A DNA stretch of 64,000 nt, taken from Rhodoferax sp. GTDB taxonomy: Bacteria > Pseudomonadota > Gammaproteobacteria > Burkholderiales > Burkholderiaceae_C. This document shows positions 11,059-20,600 of this stretch, piece after piece. The notes under the pieces were generated by a model. It ran no database searches, was not told where the DNA came from, and was given only the letters and a program-made list of their open reading frames with translations. The stretch covers positions 1 to 64,000 of the forward strand of contig JARLJH010000014.1 in assembly GCA_031291305.1 (NCBI GenBank), in the 5' to 3' direction. The stretch's first letter is position 1; each line of letters begins with the position of its first letter. A program made the translations under genes and the position numbers.

Positions 11059-11682
11059 ATGTCAAATACTAAACCAAGCGGTTTTTCTCACAACGCCATT
11101 GAAACCAGCAATGGACTGATGATCGTTCTGATGTTGATCGTCCTGTCGATCGGTGGCTTGCTGGAAATTGTTCCCCTGTTTTTCCAGAAGTCCACAACAC
11201 AGCCAGTGCCTGGTCTCAAACCTTATCCGGCGCTTGCGCTGGCTGGGCGGGATATCTATCAGCGTGAAGGTTGCTACAACTGCCACAGTCAAATGATCCG
11301 ACCTTTCCGGGCCGAGACGCTGCGTTACGGTCACTATTCACTGGCAGGCGAGTTTGTCTATGACCATCCTTTCCAGTGGGGTAGCAAACGCACAGGTCCG
11401 GATCTGCAACGCATTGGCGGTAAATACAGTGATCAGTGGCAATTAACCCACCTGAACAATCCTCGTGATGTGGTGCCTGAGTCCATCATGCCGGCATATC
11501 CTTGGTTGGGCGCGACGATGGTGAACGGTGAGACGTTACCTGCCCACATGAAGGGTCTGCGTACGGTTGGAGTTCCTTATACGGATGCTGATATTGCTGG
11601 TGCAACCGAGGCAGTCAAGGGAAAAACCGAAGCGGAAGCAGTTGTGGCTTACCTTCAAGGTTTGGGTCTTTTGGTCAAGTAA
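11059..11682 (+). CDS. ccoO: cbb3-type cytochrome c oxidase subunit II (mono-haem)
   Basis: A 207-residue membrane-anchored c-type cytochrome. One N-terminal helix (about 18-42) is followed by a periplasmic domain with a single haem site CYNCH (Cys72, Cys75, His76) and a distal methionine region around SIMPAYPWL. It passes electrons from CcoP to CcoN. The sequence [15 protein letters not shown] is a family hallmark. It lies between ccoN and ccoQ. Confidence 0.96.
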   Translation: MSNTKPSGFSHNAIETSNGLMIVLMLIVLSIGGLLEIVPLFFQKSTTQPVPGLKPYPALALAGRDIYQREGCYNCHSQMIRPFRAETLRYGHYSLAGEFVYDHPFQWGSKRTGPDLQRIGGKYSDQWQLTHLNNPRDVVPESIMPAYPWLGATMVNGETLPAHMKGLRTVGVPYTDADIAGATEAVKGKTEAEAVVAYLQGLGLLVK

Positions 11683-11696
11683 TTTGGAACACAGTG

Positions 11697-11840
11697 ATGG
11701 AATTTGACATCAACACTGGAAGAGCTGTTGTGACTGTTTTAAGCCTGGTTGCCTTTATTGGAATCATGGTCTGGGCTTACTCGAGCAGGAACTCCACTGA
11801 TTTCGAAGAGGCAGCACAGCTGCCCTTCGATCAGGACTGA
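11697..11840 (+). CDS. ccoQ: cbb3 oxidase subunit IV (CcoQ)
   Basis: A 47-residue protein starting MEFDINTGRAVVTV, with one helix (about 10-28, LSLVAFIGIMVWAYS) and an acidic tail ending FDQD. Size, the position between ccoO and ccoP, and the helix-plus-acidic-tail form match CcoQ, a small stabilising subunit. The spacing is 14 bases from ccoO and 26 bases to ccoP. Confidence 0.9.
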   Translation: MEFDINTGRAVVTVLSLVAFIGIMVWAYSSRNSTDFEEAAQLPFDQD

Positions 11841-11866
11841 TCCGGAAACTGAGAAGGAACTAAAAA

Positions 11867-12781
11867 ATGAGTGATTTTGTAAGCGGTTTTTGGAATTATT
11901 ACGTCTCAGGCATTATTCTCCTGAGTATTTTTGCCTGCTGGCTCTTGCTGATTTTCTCTGGCAAGGCGCATGCAATGACTTCCCATGACAATACGACCGG
12001 TCACGTTTGGGATGGTGATTTGCGCGAAATGAATAACCCACTTCCTCGTTGGTGGAGTTACTTGTTTTTGATCACTGTCTTTTTTGGATTCGGCTATTTG
12101 GCGTTGTACCCGGGTTTGGGTAGCTACCCGGGCTTGCTGGGTTGGACTTCACGGGGTTTGCACGAGGCAGAAGTGAAAGAGGGCGATCTCCAGACTGCTC
12201 CCGTTTACGCGCGTTTCGCCAACATGACTCCTGAGGAAATTGCCAAAGATGCGCCGGCTATGGCCATTGGCGAGCGCTTGTTCAGCAATACTTGTGCACA
12301 ATGCCACGCATCTGATGCGCACGGCCAAAAGGGCTTTCCCAACCTGACAGACAACGATTGGTTGCACGGTGGCATGCCTGCAGATATCACTCAATCCATC
12401 ATGGAGGGGCGCGTCGGAAACATGCCACCCATGGTCGCTTCGGTGGGAACACAGGATGATGTTAAAAACGTTGCAAACTATGTGTTGACTCTGTCTCCTG
12501 GTGGACGCAAGATTGCTGACACCGCTCGCGCTGCTTTGGGCAAAGAGAAGTTCATGACAGTTTGTGCTGCTTGTCATGGTCCCGACGGTAAAGGCAATAT
12601 TGCGATTGGCTCGGCTAACTTGACCGATGATATTTGGCTGCACGGCTTCGGTGAAAAGGCCATCATGGATATGGTCAATAACGGCAAACAAAACATAATG
12701 CCTCCTCAAGGGAAGTTGCTGACCGCAGCCCAAGTCAAGGTGTTGACCGCCTATATCTGGGGTCTTTCGCACAAGAGCTGA
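11867..12781 (+). CDS. ccoP: cbb3-type cytochrome c oxidase subunit III (di-haem)
   Basis: A 304-residue di-haem cytochrome c. The N terminus has two helices (about 8-30 and 62-82) with the family segment DGDLREMNNPLPRWW between them. The periplasmic part carries two haem sites, CAQCH (143-147) and CAACH (233-237). It accepts electrons from soluble cytochrome c. It ends the ccoNOQP operon and is followed by a hairpin. The ribosome site GAGAAGGA lies just before the ATG. Confidence 0.96.
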   Translation: MSDFVSGFWNYYVSGIILLSIFACWLLLIFSGKAHAMTSHDNTTGHVWDGDLREMNNPLPRWWSYLFLITVFFGFGYLALYPGLGSYPGLLGWTSRGLHEAEVKEGDLQTAPVYARFANMTPEEIAKDAPAMAIGERLFSNTCAQCHASDAHGQKGFPNLTDNDWLHGGMPADITQSIMEGRVGNMPPMVASVGTQDDVKNVANYVLTLSPGGRKIADTARAALGKEKFMTVCAACHGPDGKGNIAIGSANLTDDIWLHGFGEKAIMDMVNNGKQNIMPPQGKLLTAAQVKVLTAYIWGLSHKS

Positions 12782-12833
12782 TTGGTTAAAGCACGGAGAG
12801 TCATTGAGACCTCCTGCCTTGCCTGACGAATAT

Positions 12834-12863
12834 ACAAAGGGAAGCATGATTGTTTCCCTTTGT
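12834..12863 (+). terminator. Hairpin after ccoP
   Basis: The perfect arms ACAAAGGGAA (12834-12843) and TTCCCTTTGT (12854-12863) enclose a 10-base loop. No long T run follows, so it may be a weak terminator or an mRNA 3'-end stabiliser separating ccoP from the FixH-like gene. Confidence 0.55.
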
Positions 12864-12914
12864 TGTTCTGGTGTCGATGAACGTAATTTTGGTCAATAAA
12901 AGAAAGGTGCACTC

Positions 12915-13199
12915 GTGAAAAGTGATTCAACGTTGGATGAAAAGCCTTGGTGGAGCTACGGCCATCTTTGGCTGGTGATCAGCGGACCTGTCAGCGTCGT
13001 GATCGCTTGTATCGTGACTTTTTACTTCATTAGCAATAGTCCAAACGAGGTTCTTTCACGTCAGGATGTTGAAATCACGCATGACAAGGATGCAAAGAAC
13101 ATTGTCGGAAGCGAAGCACCGGCCATGATGGCCATGAATCATGCTGCCACTGGTCTGGTTCCGGTGCCCAAATCAACTTCGGACACACCCAAAAATTAG
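12915..13199 (+). CDS. ccoH: FixH-like (CcoH-type) small membrane protein
   Basis: A 94-residue protein with one N-terminal helix (PWWSYGHLWLVISGPVSVVIACIVTFYF spread over about 11-38) and a short outer tail. The WW-x-(Y/P)-x-HxWLVI-GP start is typical of the short FixH-family proteins found after ccoP in betaproteobacteria, which are assembly factors for cbb3 oxidase. Translation starts at a GTG with AGAAAGGTG before it. The gene usually between ccoP and fixH, ccoG (a ferredoxin-like copper-handling protein), is missing here. It converges with fnr, with 4 bases between the stops. Confidence 0.72.
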   Translation: MKSDSTLDEKPWWSYGHLWLVISGPVSVVIACIVTFYFISNSPNEVLSRQDVEITHDKDAKNIVGSEAPAMMAMNHAATGLVPVPKSTSDTPKN

Positions 13200-13203
13200 G
13201 ATG

Positions 13204-13914
13204 TTATTTGGGGTTCACAATGTCCTGCAGGGCATTGGTGTCGAGGATTTGAACGTGGCGCTGCTTGACCGCAACGATTCCGTCGTCTACAAATCTTGAG
13301 AACGTCCGGCTAATGGTTTCCAGTTTGAGACCCAAGTAGCTGCCGATTTCTTCGCGCGTCATTCTCAGGATGAGTTCCGATTGGGAAAATCCCCGCGAAT
13401 GCAAGCGCTGGGCCAAGTTGAGAAGGAAGGCTGCGAGCCGTTCCTCGGCACGCATGCTGCCCAGCAATAGCATGACCCCGTGCTCACGCACGATTTCACG
13501 GCTCATGATCTTGTGCACATGATGCTGGAGTGCATTGACTTCCCTAGACAAGGCTTCAATCTGTGCGAATGGCATGGCGCATATTTCTGCGTCTTCCAGA
13601 GCGATGGCATCGCAGGAATGATGGTCATTGACGATGCCATCCATGCCAATGATTTCGCCTGCCATCTGAAAGCCGGTAACTTGATCACGTCCATCTTCGG
13701 ATGTAATGCATGTCTTGAAGAAACCGGTGCGGATGGCGTACAGATTGGTAAACCGCTCACCATTGTGAAAGAGGGTTTCGCCCCGTTTGATCTTGCGTCG
13801 GGACCCGATCATTTCGTCGATTCGGTTGAGTTCGTCTTGGCTCAGGCCAATAGGCATACAAAGCTCGCGCATGTTGCAATTGGTGCAGGCGATTTTGATG
13901 GTCTCATGATTCAT
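13204..13914 (-). CDS. fnr: Oxygen-sensing transcription regulator Fnr
   Basis: CRP/FNR-family regulator. The N-terminal cysteines C10-x2-C13-x5-C19 and a fourth in DHHSCDAIALED match the four ligands of the oxygen-labile [4Fe-4S] cluster of E. coli FNR. A cyclic-nucleotide-type barrel and dimer helix follow, then a helix-turn-helix (TREEIGSYLGLKLETISRTF) whose E-x2-SR recognition helix is that of FNR and reads TTGAT-N4-ATCAA. Such sites occur before ccoN and in the fnr-hemN gap. I used the ATG at 13914; a TTG start at 13971 is also open. It is divergent from hemN and probably autoregulated. Confidence 0.94.
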   Translation of the reverse strand: MNHETIKIACTNCNMRELCMPIGLSQDELNRIDEMIGSRRKIKRGETLFHNGERFTNLYAIRTGFFKTCITSEDGRDQVTGFQMAGEIIGMDGIVNDHHSCDAIALEDAEICAMPFAQIEALSREVNALQHHVHKIMSREIVREHGVMLLLGSMRAEERLAAFLLNLAQRLHSRGFSQSELILRMTREEIGSYLGLKLETISRTFSRFVDDGIVAVKQRHVQILDTNALQDIVNPK

Positions 13915-13948
13915 GGGCGCGATTTTGACATTGTTCTTTGCAGATAGC

Positions 13949-13960
13949 TGACAATTGTCA
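13949..13960. promoter_or_regulatory. Palindrome upstream of fnr
   Basis: TGACAATTGTCA is a perfect 12-base palindrome 35-46 bases before the fnr ATG. With its flanks it reads CTGAC-AATT-GTCAA, which resembles an FNR half-site pair with T-to-C and A-to-G changes. It could be a weak FNR-like or other operator for autoregulation. Confidence 0.35.
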
Positions 13961-13990
13961 AATTGGAGCAATTTGCTATCTCATCCTTGA

Positions 13991-14004
13991 TTGATCAATA
14001 TCAA
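13991..14004. promoter_or_regulatory. Perfect FNR box between fnr and hemN
   Basis: TTGATCAATATCAA is an exact match to TTGAT-N4-ATCAA. It lies 53 bases before the hemN ATG, giving a predicted hemN start site near 14039 if bound at -41.5. It also lies 77 bases before fnr on the other strand, so it can serve both genes. Confidence 0.88.
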
Positions 14005-14057
14005 GGGTGCAAAAGAGTGCTGGCGGCACATTTGTGACGTCTGGAAAAGGAATTTTT

Positions 14058-15455
14058 ATGAATGACAGTGCTGCTGAACCCATCTCTGAAGCTTTGATTC
14101 GGCAATACGATGTATCGGGACCTCGTTACACCTCTTATCCAACCGCTGACCGGTTTGTGGAGGCGTTTACTGCGCAGGATTACGCCTTGGCGTTGGAGCA
14201 GCGCCGTTCAGGCGCGGCTGCTCTGGCCTTGCCGCTTTCGTTGTACGTTCATATCCCATTCTGCGAGTCACTGTGCTATTACTGTGCTTGCAACAAAATC
14301 ATCACCAAGCACCATGACCGTGCTGCGGCGTACCTGCGCTATTTAAGTCGTGAAGTCGATTTGCACATCCAGCACATGGGTGTTGGTCAGTCCGTGTCGC
14401 AACTGCATCTGGGTGGCGGCTCTCCAACATTTCTGTCAGACGCTGAGTTGCATGATTTGATGGGATTGCTGCGACGCAATTTCAAATTCGTGCCTGGTGG
14501 CGAATACTCTATCGAAATTGACCCGCGGACCATTGACGCCAAGCGGCTTGATGTGCTGGCCGAGCTTGGATTTAACCGTTTGAGCTTTGGCGTTCAGGAT
14601 TTTGACCCCGCGGTTCAGAAGGCCGTTCACCGAGTTCAACCCGTTGAACAGGTATTTGAGTTGGTTGCCGCAGCCCGTGCGCGAGGATTTGAATCGGTCA
14701 ATGCCGATCTGATTTATGGCTTGCCTGAGCAAACTCCTGAGTCGTTTGACCGTACGCTAGCGCAAATCACTGAACTTCGGCCCGAGCGCATTGCGCTATA
14801 TGCTTATGCACACCTGCCTGAGCGTTTCAAGCCGCAACGTCGGATTTCATCCGTTGAAATTCCCACCGCGGCGGCCAAAGTGTCGATGTTGGCGCGATCC
14901 ATGGCGGCTTTCATGGCTGCGGGTTATGTCTATATCGGCATGGATCACTTCGCCTTGCCAAATGATTCCTTAGCAATTGCCAAGCGTCAGGGGCGCCTGC
15001 ATCGCAATTTTCAGGGTTACAGCACACAGCCAGATTGCGACATGGTTGGTTTTGGCGTTTCGTCCATCGGTCGGGTGGGCGCTACCTACAGCCAGAATGC
15101 CAAGACGCTGGAGGAGTATTACGACTTTCTCGATCAAGGGCAGTTTCCGATTGTGCGTGGTTTGGCCTTGACTCGTGATGATCTAGTGCGGCGCGGCGTG
15201 ATCATGGCGCTAATGTGTCAGGGGCGGTTGTCGTACGAGTCCATCGAGTTGGCCTACTTGGTTAACTTCAAGCAGTATTTCGCCAAGGAATTGGATGCTA
15301 TGGCGGTGCAAGCCGATCAGGGGCTAGTGACGCTTGATGGTTCTGGCATTCAGGTCACTGAAAGAGGTTGGTTCTTTGTCCGGGCTGTCGCGATGGTATT
15401 TGACCGCTATTTGCAGACTGACCGTACACGCACAAAGTTTTCCAAAATCCTCTAA
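14058..15455 (+). CDS. hemN: Oxygen-independent coproporphyrinogen III dehydrogenase
   Basis: Radical-SAM enzyme that converts coproporphyrinogen III to protoporphyrinogen IX without oxygen, in haem synthesis. The signature HIPFCESLCYYCACN carries the cluster cysteines at 69, 73 and 76 plus the HemN-specific Cys78, which separates true HemN from HemW. The family blocks LHLGGGSPTFLS, EIDPRT and FGVQDFDPAVQKAVHR are also present. The ATG at 14058 has AAAAGGAA before it; the upstream extension to 14007 is probably untranslated leader. The FNR box at 13991 implies induction at low oxygen, together with the oxidase that needs the haem. Confidence 0.95.
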   Translation: MNDSAAEPISEALIRQYDVSGPRYTSYPTADRFVEAFTAQDYALALEQRRSGAAALALPLSLYVHIPFCESLCYYCACNKIITKHHDRAAAYLRYLSREVDLHIQHMGVGQSVSQLHLGGGSPTFLSDAELHDLMGLLRRNFKFVPGGEYSIEIDPRTIDAKRLDVLAELGFNRLSFGVQDFDPAVQKAVHRVQPVEQVFELVAAARARGFESVNADLIYGLPEQTPESFDRTLAQITELRPERIALYAYAHLPERFKPQRRISSVEIPTAAAKVSMLARSMAAFMAAGYVYIGMDHFALPNDSLAIAKRQGRLHRNFQGYSTQPDCDMVGFGVSSIGRVGATYSQNAKTLEEYYDFLDQGQFPIVRGLALTRDDLVRRGVIMALMCQGRLSYESIELAYLVNFKQYFAKELDAMAVQADQGLVTLDGSGIQVTERGWFFVRAVAMVFDRYLQTDRTRTKFSKIL

Positions 15456-15464
15456 CCTGCTCGG

Positions 15465-16142
15465 ATGCAAACATCTCTGGCAACAACTGCCTTCCTGATG
15501 GGGTTGGCAGGCGGTCCCCACTGCATTGGTATGTGCGGTGCGGCGTGCGCCGGTATTGGCCAAGCCGCAGGGGAGAGGCGCGCTTCAGCCATGTGGATAT
15601 TTCAGGTAGGCCGGATTTTTGGCTACTCAGCCATGGGTGCGCTGGCGGCCGCTTCGATGCAGGGTTTGGGATGGATGACGGTGCAGACTGCTGCCCTGCG
15701 ACCAGTCTGGACCATGTTCCACGTGGCTGTTATGGTGATTGGACTGATGCTGGTGTGGAATGCACAGCAGCCGATCTGGCTGGAGCAGGCGGGGAAGAGG
15801 CTTTGGCAAGGCGCTCGCACTCTAGTTGTCAGCAGGGGGCTTTCTGGCACTTTTATGCTGGGTACCTTGTGGACCTTTCTGCCATGTGGGCTGCTCTATT
15901 CGGCTTTGCTGGTGGCCGGGCTTACTGGGCACGCGTTCGATGGCGCAGTGGCAATGGGCCTTTTTGCCGTCGGTACCAGTGTGTCCATGATGATTGGGCC
16001 GTGGCTGTGGTTGCGCCTGGGCAGCAACAGCAATGGTGATTGGGGTGTCCGGCTTGCGGGCTTGGCCCTTGCTGCCAGCGCGGGTTGGGCCTTGTGGATG
16101 GCCTACGCGCATGCTGGCGCGCCTTGGTGCTCACCGATTTGA
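15465..16142 (+). CDS. SafE/TauE-like membrane protein linked to cbb3 oxidase
   Basis: A 225-residue protein with about six helices, starting MQTSLATTAFLMGLAGGPHCIGMCGAACAGI. The GLAG-GPHCIGMCG motif and the later LWTFLPCGLLYSALLVA segment, each with cysteines in or near a helix, define the sulfite-exporter (SafE/UreH-like) family related to the DsbD core. Proteins like this often sit in ccoNOQP-ccoGHIS neighbourhoods and are thought to aid metal or thiol handling in oxidase assembly. The gene starts 10 bases after hemN and is probably co-transcribed. The substrate is unknown. Confidence 0.8.
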   Translation: MQTSLATTAFLMGLAGGPHCIGMCGAACAGIGQAAGERRASAMWIFQVGRIFGYSAMGALAAASMQGLGWMTVQTAALRPVWTMFHVAVMVIGLMLVWNAQQPIWLEQAGKRLWQGARTLVVSRGLSGTFMLGTLWTFLPCGLLYSALLVAGLTGHAFDGAVAMGLFAVGTSVSMMIGPWLWLRLGSNSNGDWGVRLAGLALAASAGWALWMAYAHAGAPWCSPI

Positions 16143-16228
16143 CGGTGATGAACTCAAGACCTCAGACGCATCTGTCATAGTCTGATGGGAAGCGTCCTCT
16201 GGACTGCTTGGTTGGGATAATTGAGTTC

Positions 16229-17242
16229 ATGCAAATTCCTCCTTCTGTTGATTCCCAGCGTTGGCGCGTGTCAGTGGCTCCGATGCTCGATTGGACTGAT
16301 CGCCATTGCCGCTACTTTCATCGTTTGCTGTCGCAGCATGCCCTGCTGTATTCGGAAATGGTGACCACCGGAGCGTTGATTCATGGTGATGTGGCGCGCC
16401 ATCTGCGCTTTAACCCGGAAGAACAGCCTGTCGCCCTGCAACTCGGCGGCAGCGATCCGACCGATCTGACTCAATGCGCCCGACTGGGTGCGCAATGGGG
16501 CTATTCAGAGATCAACCTCAATTGCGGCTGTCCCAGTGAACGCGTGCAGCGCGGCGCCTTCGGCGCCTGCCTGATGGCTGAACCGCAGCTGGTGGCAGAC
16601 TGCGTCAAGGCCATGGTCGATGTGGTGGAGCTACCCGTTACCGTCAAGCACCGCATTGGCATCGATCAGGTTGAAAGCTACGGCTTTGTCTGTGACTTCG
16701 TGGGCGCGGTGAGCCAGGCGGGTTGCCGCACCTTCATTGTTCACGCCCGCAACGCCTGGCTCAAGGGACTGAGTCCCAAAGATAACCGAGATATTCCCCC
16801 GCTGCGCTACGATTGGGCATATCGCCTCAAGCGCGACTTTCCCAGGTTGACGATTGTGATCAACGGCGGTGTCACCAGCACCGAACAGGTGCAGACGCAT
16901 TTGGCTCAGGTCGATGGTGTCATGTTGGGCAGAGAGGCGTATCACAATCCTTGGTGGCTTAGCCAGTGGGATGCTGCGTTTTTTGCCGATCTGCCGCTTT
17001 TGAGGGCGGACGCGGATGCCAATGCAGGAAAAATGACGCGCGAGTGGGTAGAGCAGCAGATGGTGGACTACATGATGCGCGAGCAGGCCGCGCATGGCAC
17101 GACCTGGCCGTCCATCGCGCGGCACATGTTAGGCCTGCGTCATGGTTTGCCTGGTTCGCGCCACTGGCGCCGAATCTGGAGTGACCATAGCCTCAAAACC
17201 ATGCGCCCGGATCAGGTGATGGCATTGGCGCATCGTCAATAA
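16229..17242 (+). CDS. dusA: tRNA-dihydrouridine(20/20a) synthase
   Basis: FMN-dependent enzyme that reduces uridines 20 and 20a in the tRNA D-loop. The N terminus SVAPMLDWTDRHCRYF is the DusA form of the FMN site. The catalytic cysteine is in NLNCGCPSERVQRGAFGACLM (Cys101). HRIGID and the phosphate-binding INGGVTS complete the TIM barrel. The ATG at 16229 fits the family length (337 residues) better than the GTG-type start at 16208. Confidence 0.94.
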   Translation: MQIPPSVDSQRWRVSVAPMLDWTDRHCRYFHRLLSQHALLYSEMVTTGALIHGDVARHLRFNPEEQPVALQLGGSDPTDLTQCARLGAQWGYSEINLNCGCPSERVQRGAFGACLMAEPQLVADCVKAMVDVVELPVTVKHRIGIDQVESYGFVCDFVGAVSQAGCRTFIVHARNAWLKGLSPKDNRDIPPLRYDWAYRLKRDFPRLTIVINGGVTSTEQVQTHLAQVDGVMLGREAYHNPWWLSQWDAAFFADLPLLRADADANAGKMTREWVEQQMVDYMMREQAAHGTTWPSIARHMLGLRHGLPGSRHWRRIWSDHSLKTMRPDQVMALAHRQ

Positions 17243-17300
17243 ATATCTATAAAATCGTGCCCTATCCCTTTCGATATAAGGATATGGAGCTATGTTTACT
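17241..17300. repeat. Degenerate copy of the dispersed repeat (weak)
   Basis: An AT-rich stretch directly after dusA with arms ATCCCTT and AAGGAT around TCGATAT, and AGCTATG at its right end. It resembles the dispersed repeat of this window but has lost most of the GGGCTAGAGGCC block. It may act as a weak terminator. Confidence 0.35.
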
Positions 17301-17325
17301 GTAGTATCTTGAAAGGTGTCAATGA

Positions 17326-17538
17326 ATGAACAGTGCACTGATTCGCAGCGTCTTCTATACGGCTTGCCTGACCCTCGCAGTCAGCGCTTGCACCACCCAA
17401 GCCTGGTACGAGGGCATGAAGCAGGGTGCTGTCAACCAATGCGACAAACAGCCCCCGGGGGCACGCGAAGATTGCCTGTCACGCTTGAATAACAAGACTT
17501 ACGACGCTTACAACAAGGAGCGCGCCACCGCCGAGTAA
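17326..17538 (+). CDS. Small lipoprotein, unknown function
   Basis: A 70-residue protein with a signal helix (ALIRSVFYTACLTLAVSAC) and a lipobox LAVSAC, so the lipidated residue is about Cys22. The mature part is only about 49 residues, is polar and has two cysteines (NQCDKQ, EDCLSR) that could form a disulfide. AAAGGTG precedes the ATG. It lies between dusA and smc. I do not recognise a function. Confidence 0.65.
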   Translation: MNSALIRSVFYTACLTLAVSACTTQAWYEGMKQGAVNQCDKQPPGAREDCLSRLNNKTYDAYNKERATAE

Positions 17539-17642
17539 GCCGCGCCCGGCATCCTTCAGGCAAGTTATCATGGCAGCGCATTGGGAGGCAGCCCGTCACA
17601 CGCTGCGTTCTCCCACATTTAAGTTCAGAATTCTTCCCACTC

Positions 17643-20600
17643 GTGCGTCTCAATTCCATCAAGTTATCCGGCTTCAAGTCGTTTGCCGAGCCCACCAACT
17701 TCTTGTTGCCAGGTCAACTGGTCGGCGTGGTTGGTCCCAACGGTTGCGGCAAATCCAACATCATGGACGCGGTGCGCTGGGTGCTGGGCGAGTCGAAAGC
17801 GTCGGAATTGCGTGGCGAGTCCATGCAGGACGTGATTTTCAACGGCACTACCACCCGCAAACCCGCCAGCCGCGCTAGCGTCGAACTGGTTTTTGACAAT
17901 GACGACCACCGCGCGGGTGGCCAGTGGAGCCAGTTTGCCGAGATCGCCGTCAAGCGTGTGCTGACCCGCGACGGCACCAGCAGCTACTACATCAACAACC
18001 AGGCGGTGCGCCGTCGTGACGTCCAGGACGTGTTTCTGGGCACCGGCCTCGGGCCACGTGCCTACGCCATCATTGGCCAAGGCACCATCAGCCGCATCAT
18101 CGAGAGTCGCCCCGAAGAATTGCGCTTGTTCCTGGAAGAAGCCGCCGGTGTCTCCAAATACAAGGAGCGTCGCCGCGAAACCGAGAACCGGCTCTCCGAT
18201 ACCCGAGAAAACCTGACCCGCGTCGAAGATATCCTGCGCGAGTTGAACGCCAACTTGGACAAGCTGGAAAAGCAGGCCGAGGTCGCGCAAAAGTACAACA
18301 CCCTGTCCGCAGCCGCATCGCTCAAGCAGCATCAGCTCTGGTTTTTGAAGCGTTCTGAATCTGAAGCCGACCAGGGCCGCGTCAAGATGGAGGGGCTGGA
18401 GGCCGTCAACGCCCTCGAGTCCCGTATGGCCGATTTGCGTCACATCGAGGCCGAACTGGAGTCGGTACGCCAAGCCCACTACGCCGCGGGTGACCAGGTC
18501 AACCAGGCGCAGGGCAAGTTGTACGAAGCCAGCACCGAAGTCGGCCGCCTGGAGGCAGAAATCCGCTTCGTGGTCGAAGGTCGTCAGCGGGTCGAGCAGC
18601 GCTTGGTGACGCTGCAAGAGCAGGCCACCCAGTGGGCTACCCGCAGCGATGACGCGCAAACCGAGCTCGACAACCTGTCCGAGCTGGAAATGGTCGGTGA
18701 GGAAAAAGGCGAAATGCTTGCCGCCCAAGTGGAAGATCAGGCGCAGCAGTTGCCCGATCTCGAAGAGGCTCTGCGTCTGGCCCAACGCGCTGCCAATGAA
18801 CAGCGCGCCAGCGTGGCGCAGGTGCAGCAACAGATTGGCGTGCTGGCCGCTGAGCAGCGCGGCATTGAAGAGCAGTCGCGCCAGTTGGGCACACGCCGTG
18901 AGCGTCTGCAGCAAGACCGCCAAATGCTGGCCGTGCCCGACGAATCACGCCTGGCAGATCAGCAAAGCCAGCTCGAAGAGGCTCAGGAATCAGCCGAACT
19001 GGCCCAGGCGCGCCTGGCCGAACTGCAAAACAGCCTGCCGGAAATCGATGAGCAACGGCGCGCGCAGCAGCAGACGGTAAACATCGAGTCGGCACGCCTT
19101 GCCGATTTCTCGGCGCGTCTGGAAGCGCTGAAAACCTTGCAAGAGCGCGTCAAGACTGACGGCAAACTGCAGCCCTGGCTGCAAAAACACGGTTTGGACC
19201 ACTTGCAGGGGCTGTGGAGCCGTCTGCACATCGAGCCTGGCTGGGAAAACGCGCTCGAAGGCGCGCTGCGCGAACGTCTGGGCGCGCTGGAAGTCAGCCA
19301 TCTGGAAATGGTGCGCGCCTTCGCACAGGATGCGCCTCCTGCCAAGCTGGCGTTTTACAGCCCACCGGAGGCAGGTACATCGGCCAGCGCCTCGGCATTG
19401 CCGCGTCTGGCAGATTTGTTGCGCCTGCACGATGCCAGCCAGAAAGCCGTGTTGGACGACTGGTTGCAAGGCTGCTTCACCGCCGCCAGCCTGGAAGACG
19501 CTTTGGCCAGCCGCCACCAGTTGCAGCCGGGGGAACTGATTTTTGTAAAAGCCGGCCATGTGGTCGGGTGCCACAGCGTGAGTTTCTATGCTCCTGACTC
19601 CGAGCAGGCTGGCCTACTGGCCCGCGCGCAGGAGATCGAAAACCTTGTCAAGCAGGTGCGCGCCCAGGTGCTGATCACGGATGAGTCGCGTGCCACGCTG
19701 GTGCGTGCCGAGGCGGCCTACGCCGACCTGTCGCAGCGGCTGGTCACCGTGCGCCGCGAGGCCACCGAAGCGCAGGCCAGTGCCCATGCCTTGCAGGTGG
19801 AGACCCTGCGCCTGACACAGGCGGCTGAACAGGCACGCCAGCGCAGCACGCAAATTGCCCAGGATCTGGCCGAAGTCGATGCCCAGTTGGACGAGTTGCA
19901 GGAGCGCCGTGTCACTGCCGAAGCGCGGTTTGAAGAGCTTGACATGCAACTGGCCGACACCCAAGAGCGCCATGCTCAGCTGGATGACGGCGTGATCAGT
20001 GCTGAGCGCAAGCTCAATGAATGCCGTGAGCAGCAGCGCGCTCTGGAGCGCCAGATGCAGGAAGCCACCTTTGCCATGCGCAGCCTGGGTGCGCGCCGGG
20101 CAGAGTTGTCGCGTGCTATTGAAACAGCAGTGCAGCAGGCAGATTCTGTCAGGGCTGAAGCCCAAAGAGCCCATGAAGAATTGCTGCGCCTCAACGATGC
20201 GGCTGCGCAGGGCGGCCTGCAGCAGGCACTTGCCGAGAAGTTGGAGCGTGAAAAACACCTGGGCGCGCAGCGCAGCCAGTACGATGATCTGACCGCCAAG
20301 CTGCGTGCTAGCGATGAGCGCCGAATGCAGCTCGAACGCGCACTTGACCCCTTGCGCGCGCGCATCACTGAATTCCAGCTCAAGGAACAGGCCGCGCGGC
20401 TCGGTTTTGAGCAATACACCCAGATGCTGGCAGACGCGCAGGCCGACCTGGTGGCGCTCGCGGCATCGGTGGCCGATGGTGCCGTGCGCCTGCCTGGCCT
20501 GCAGCCCGAGATTGACCGCCTGAACCGCGAGATTGCTGCCTTGGGCGCGGTGAATCTGGCTGCGCTGGACGAGCTGGCGGTGGCGCGCGAACGCAAACAG

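Noticed and set aside
17664-18923. A 419-codon minus-strand frame opposite the first part of smc
   Set aside because: Same reason: codon-position shadow of a conserved gene, with low-complexity Leu/Gln/Ala content.
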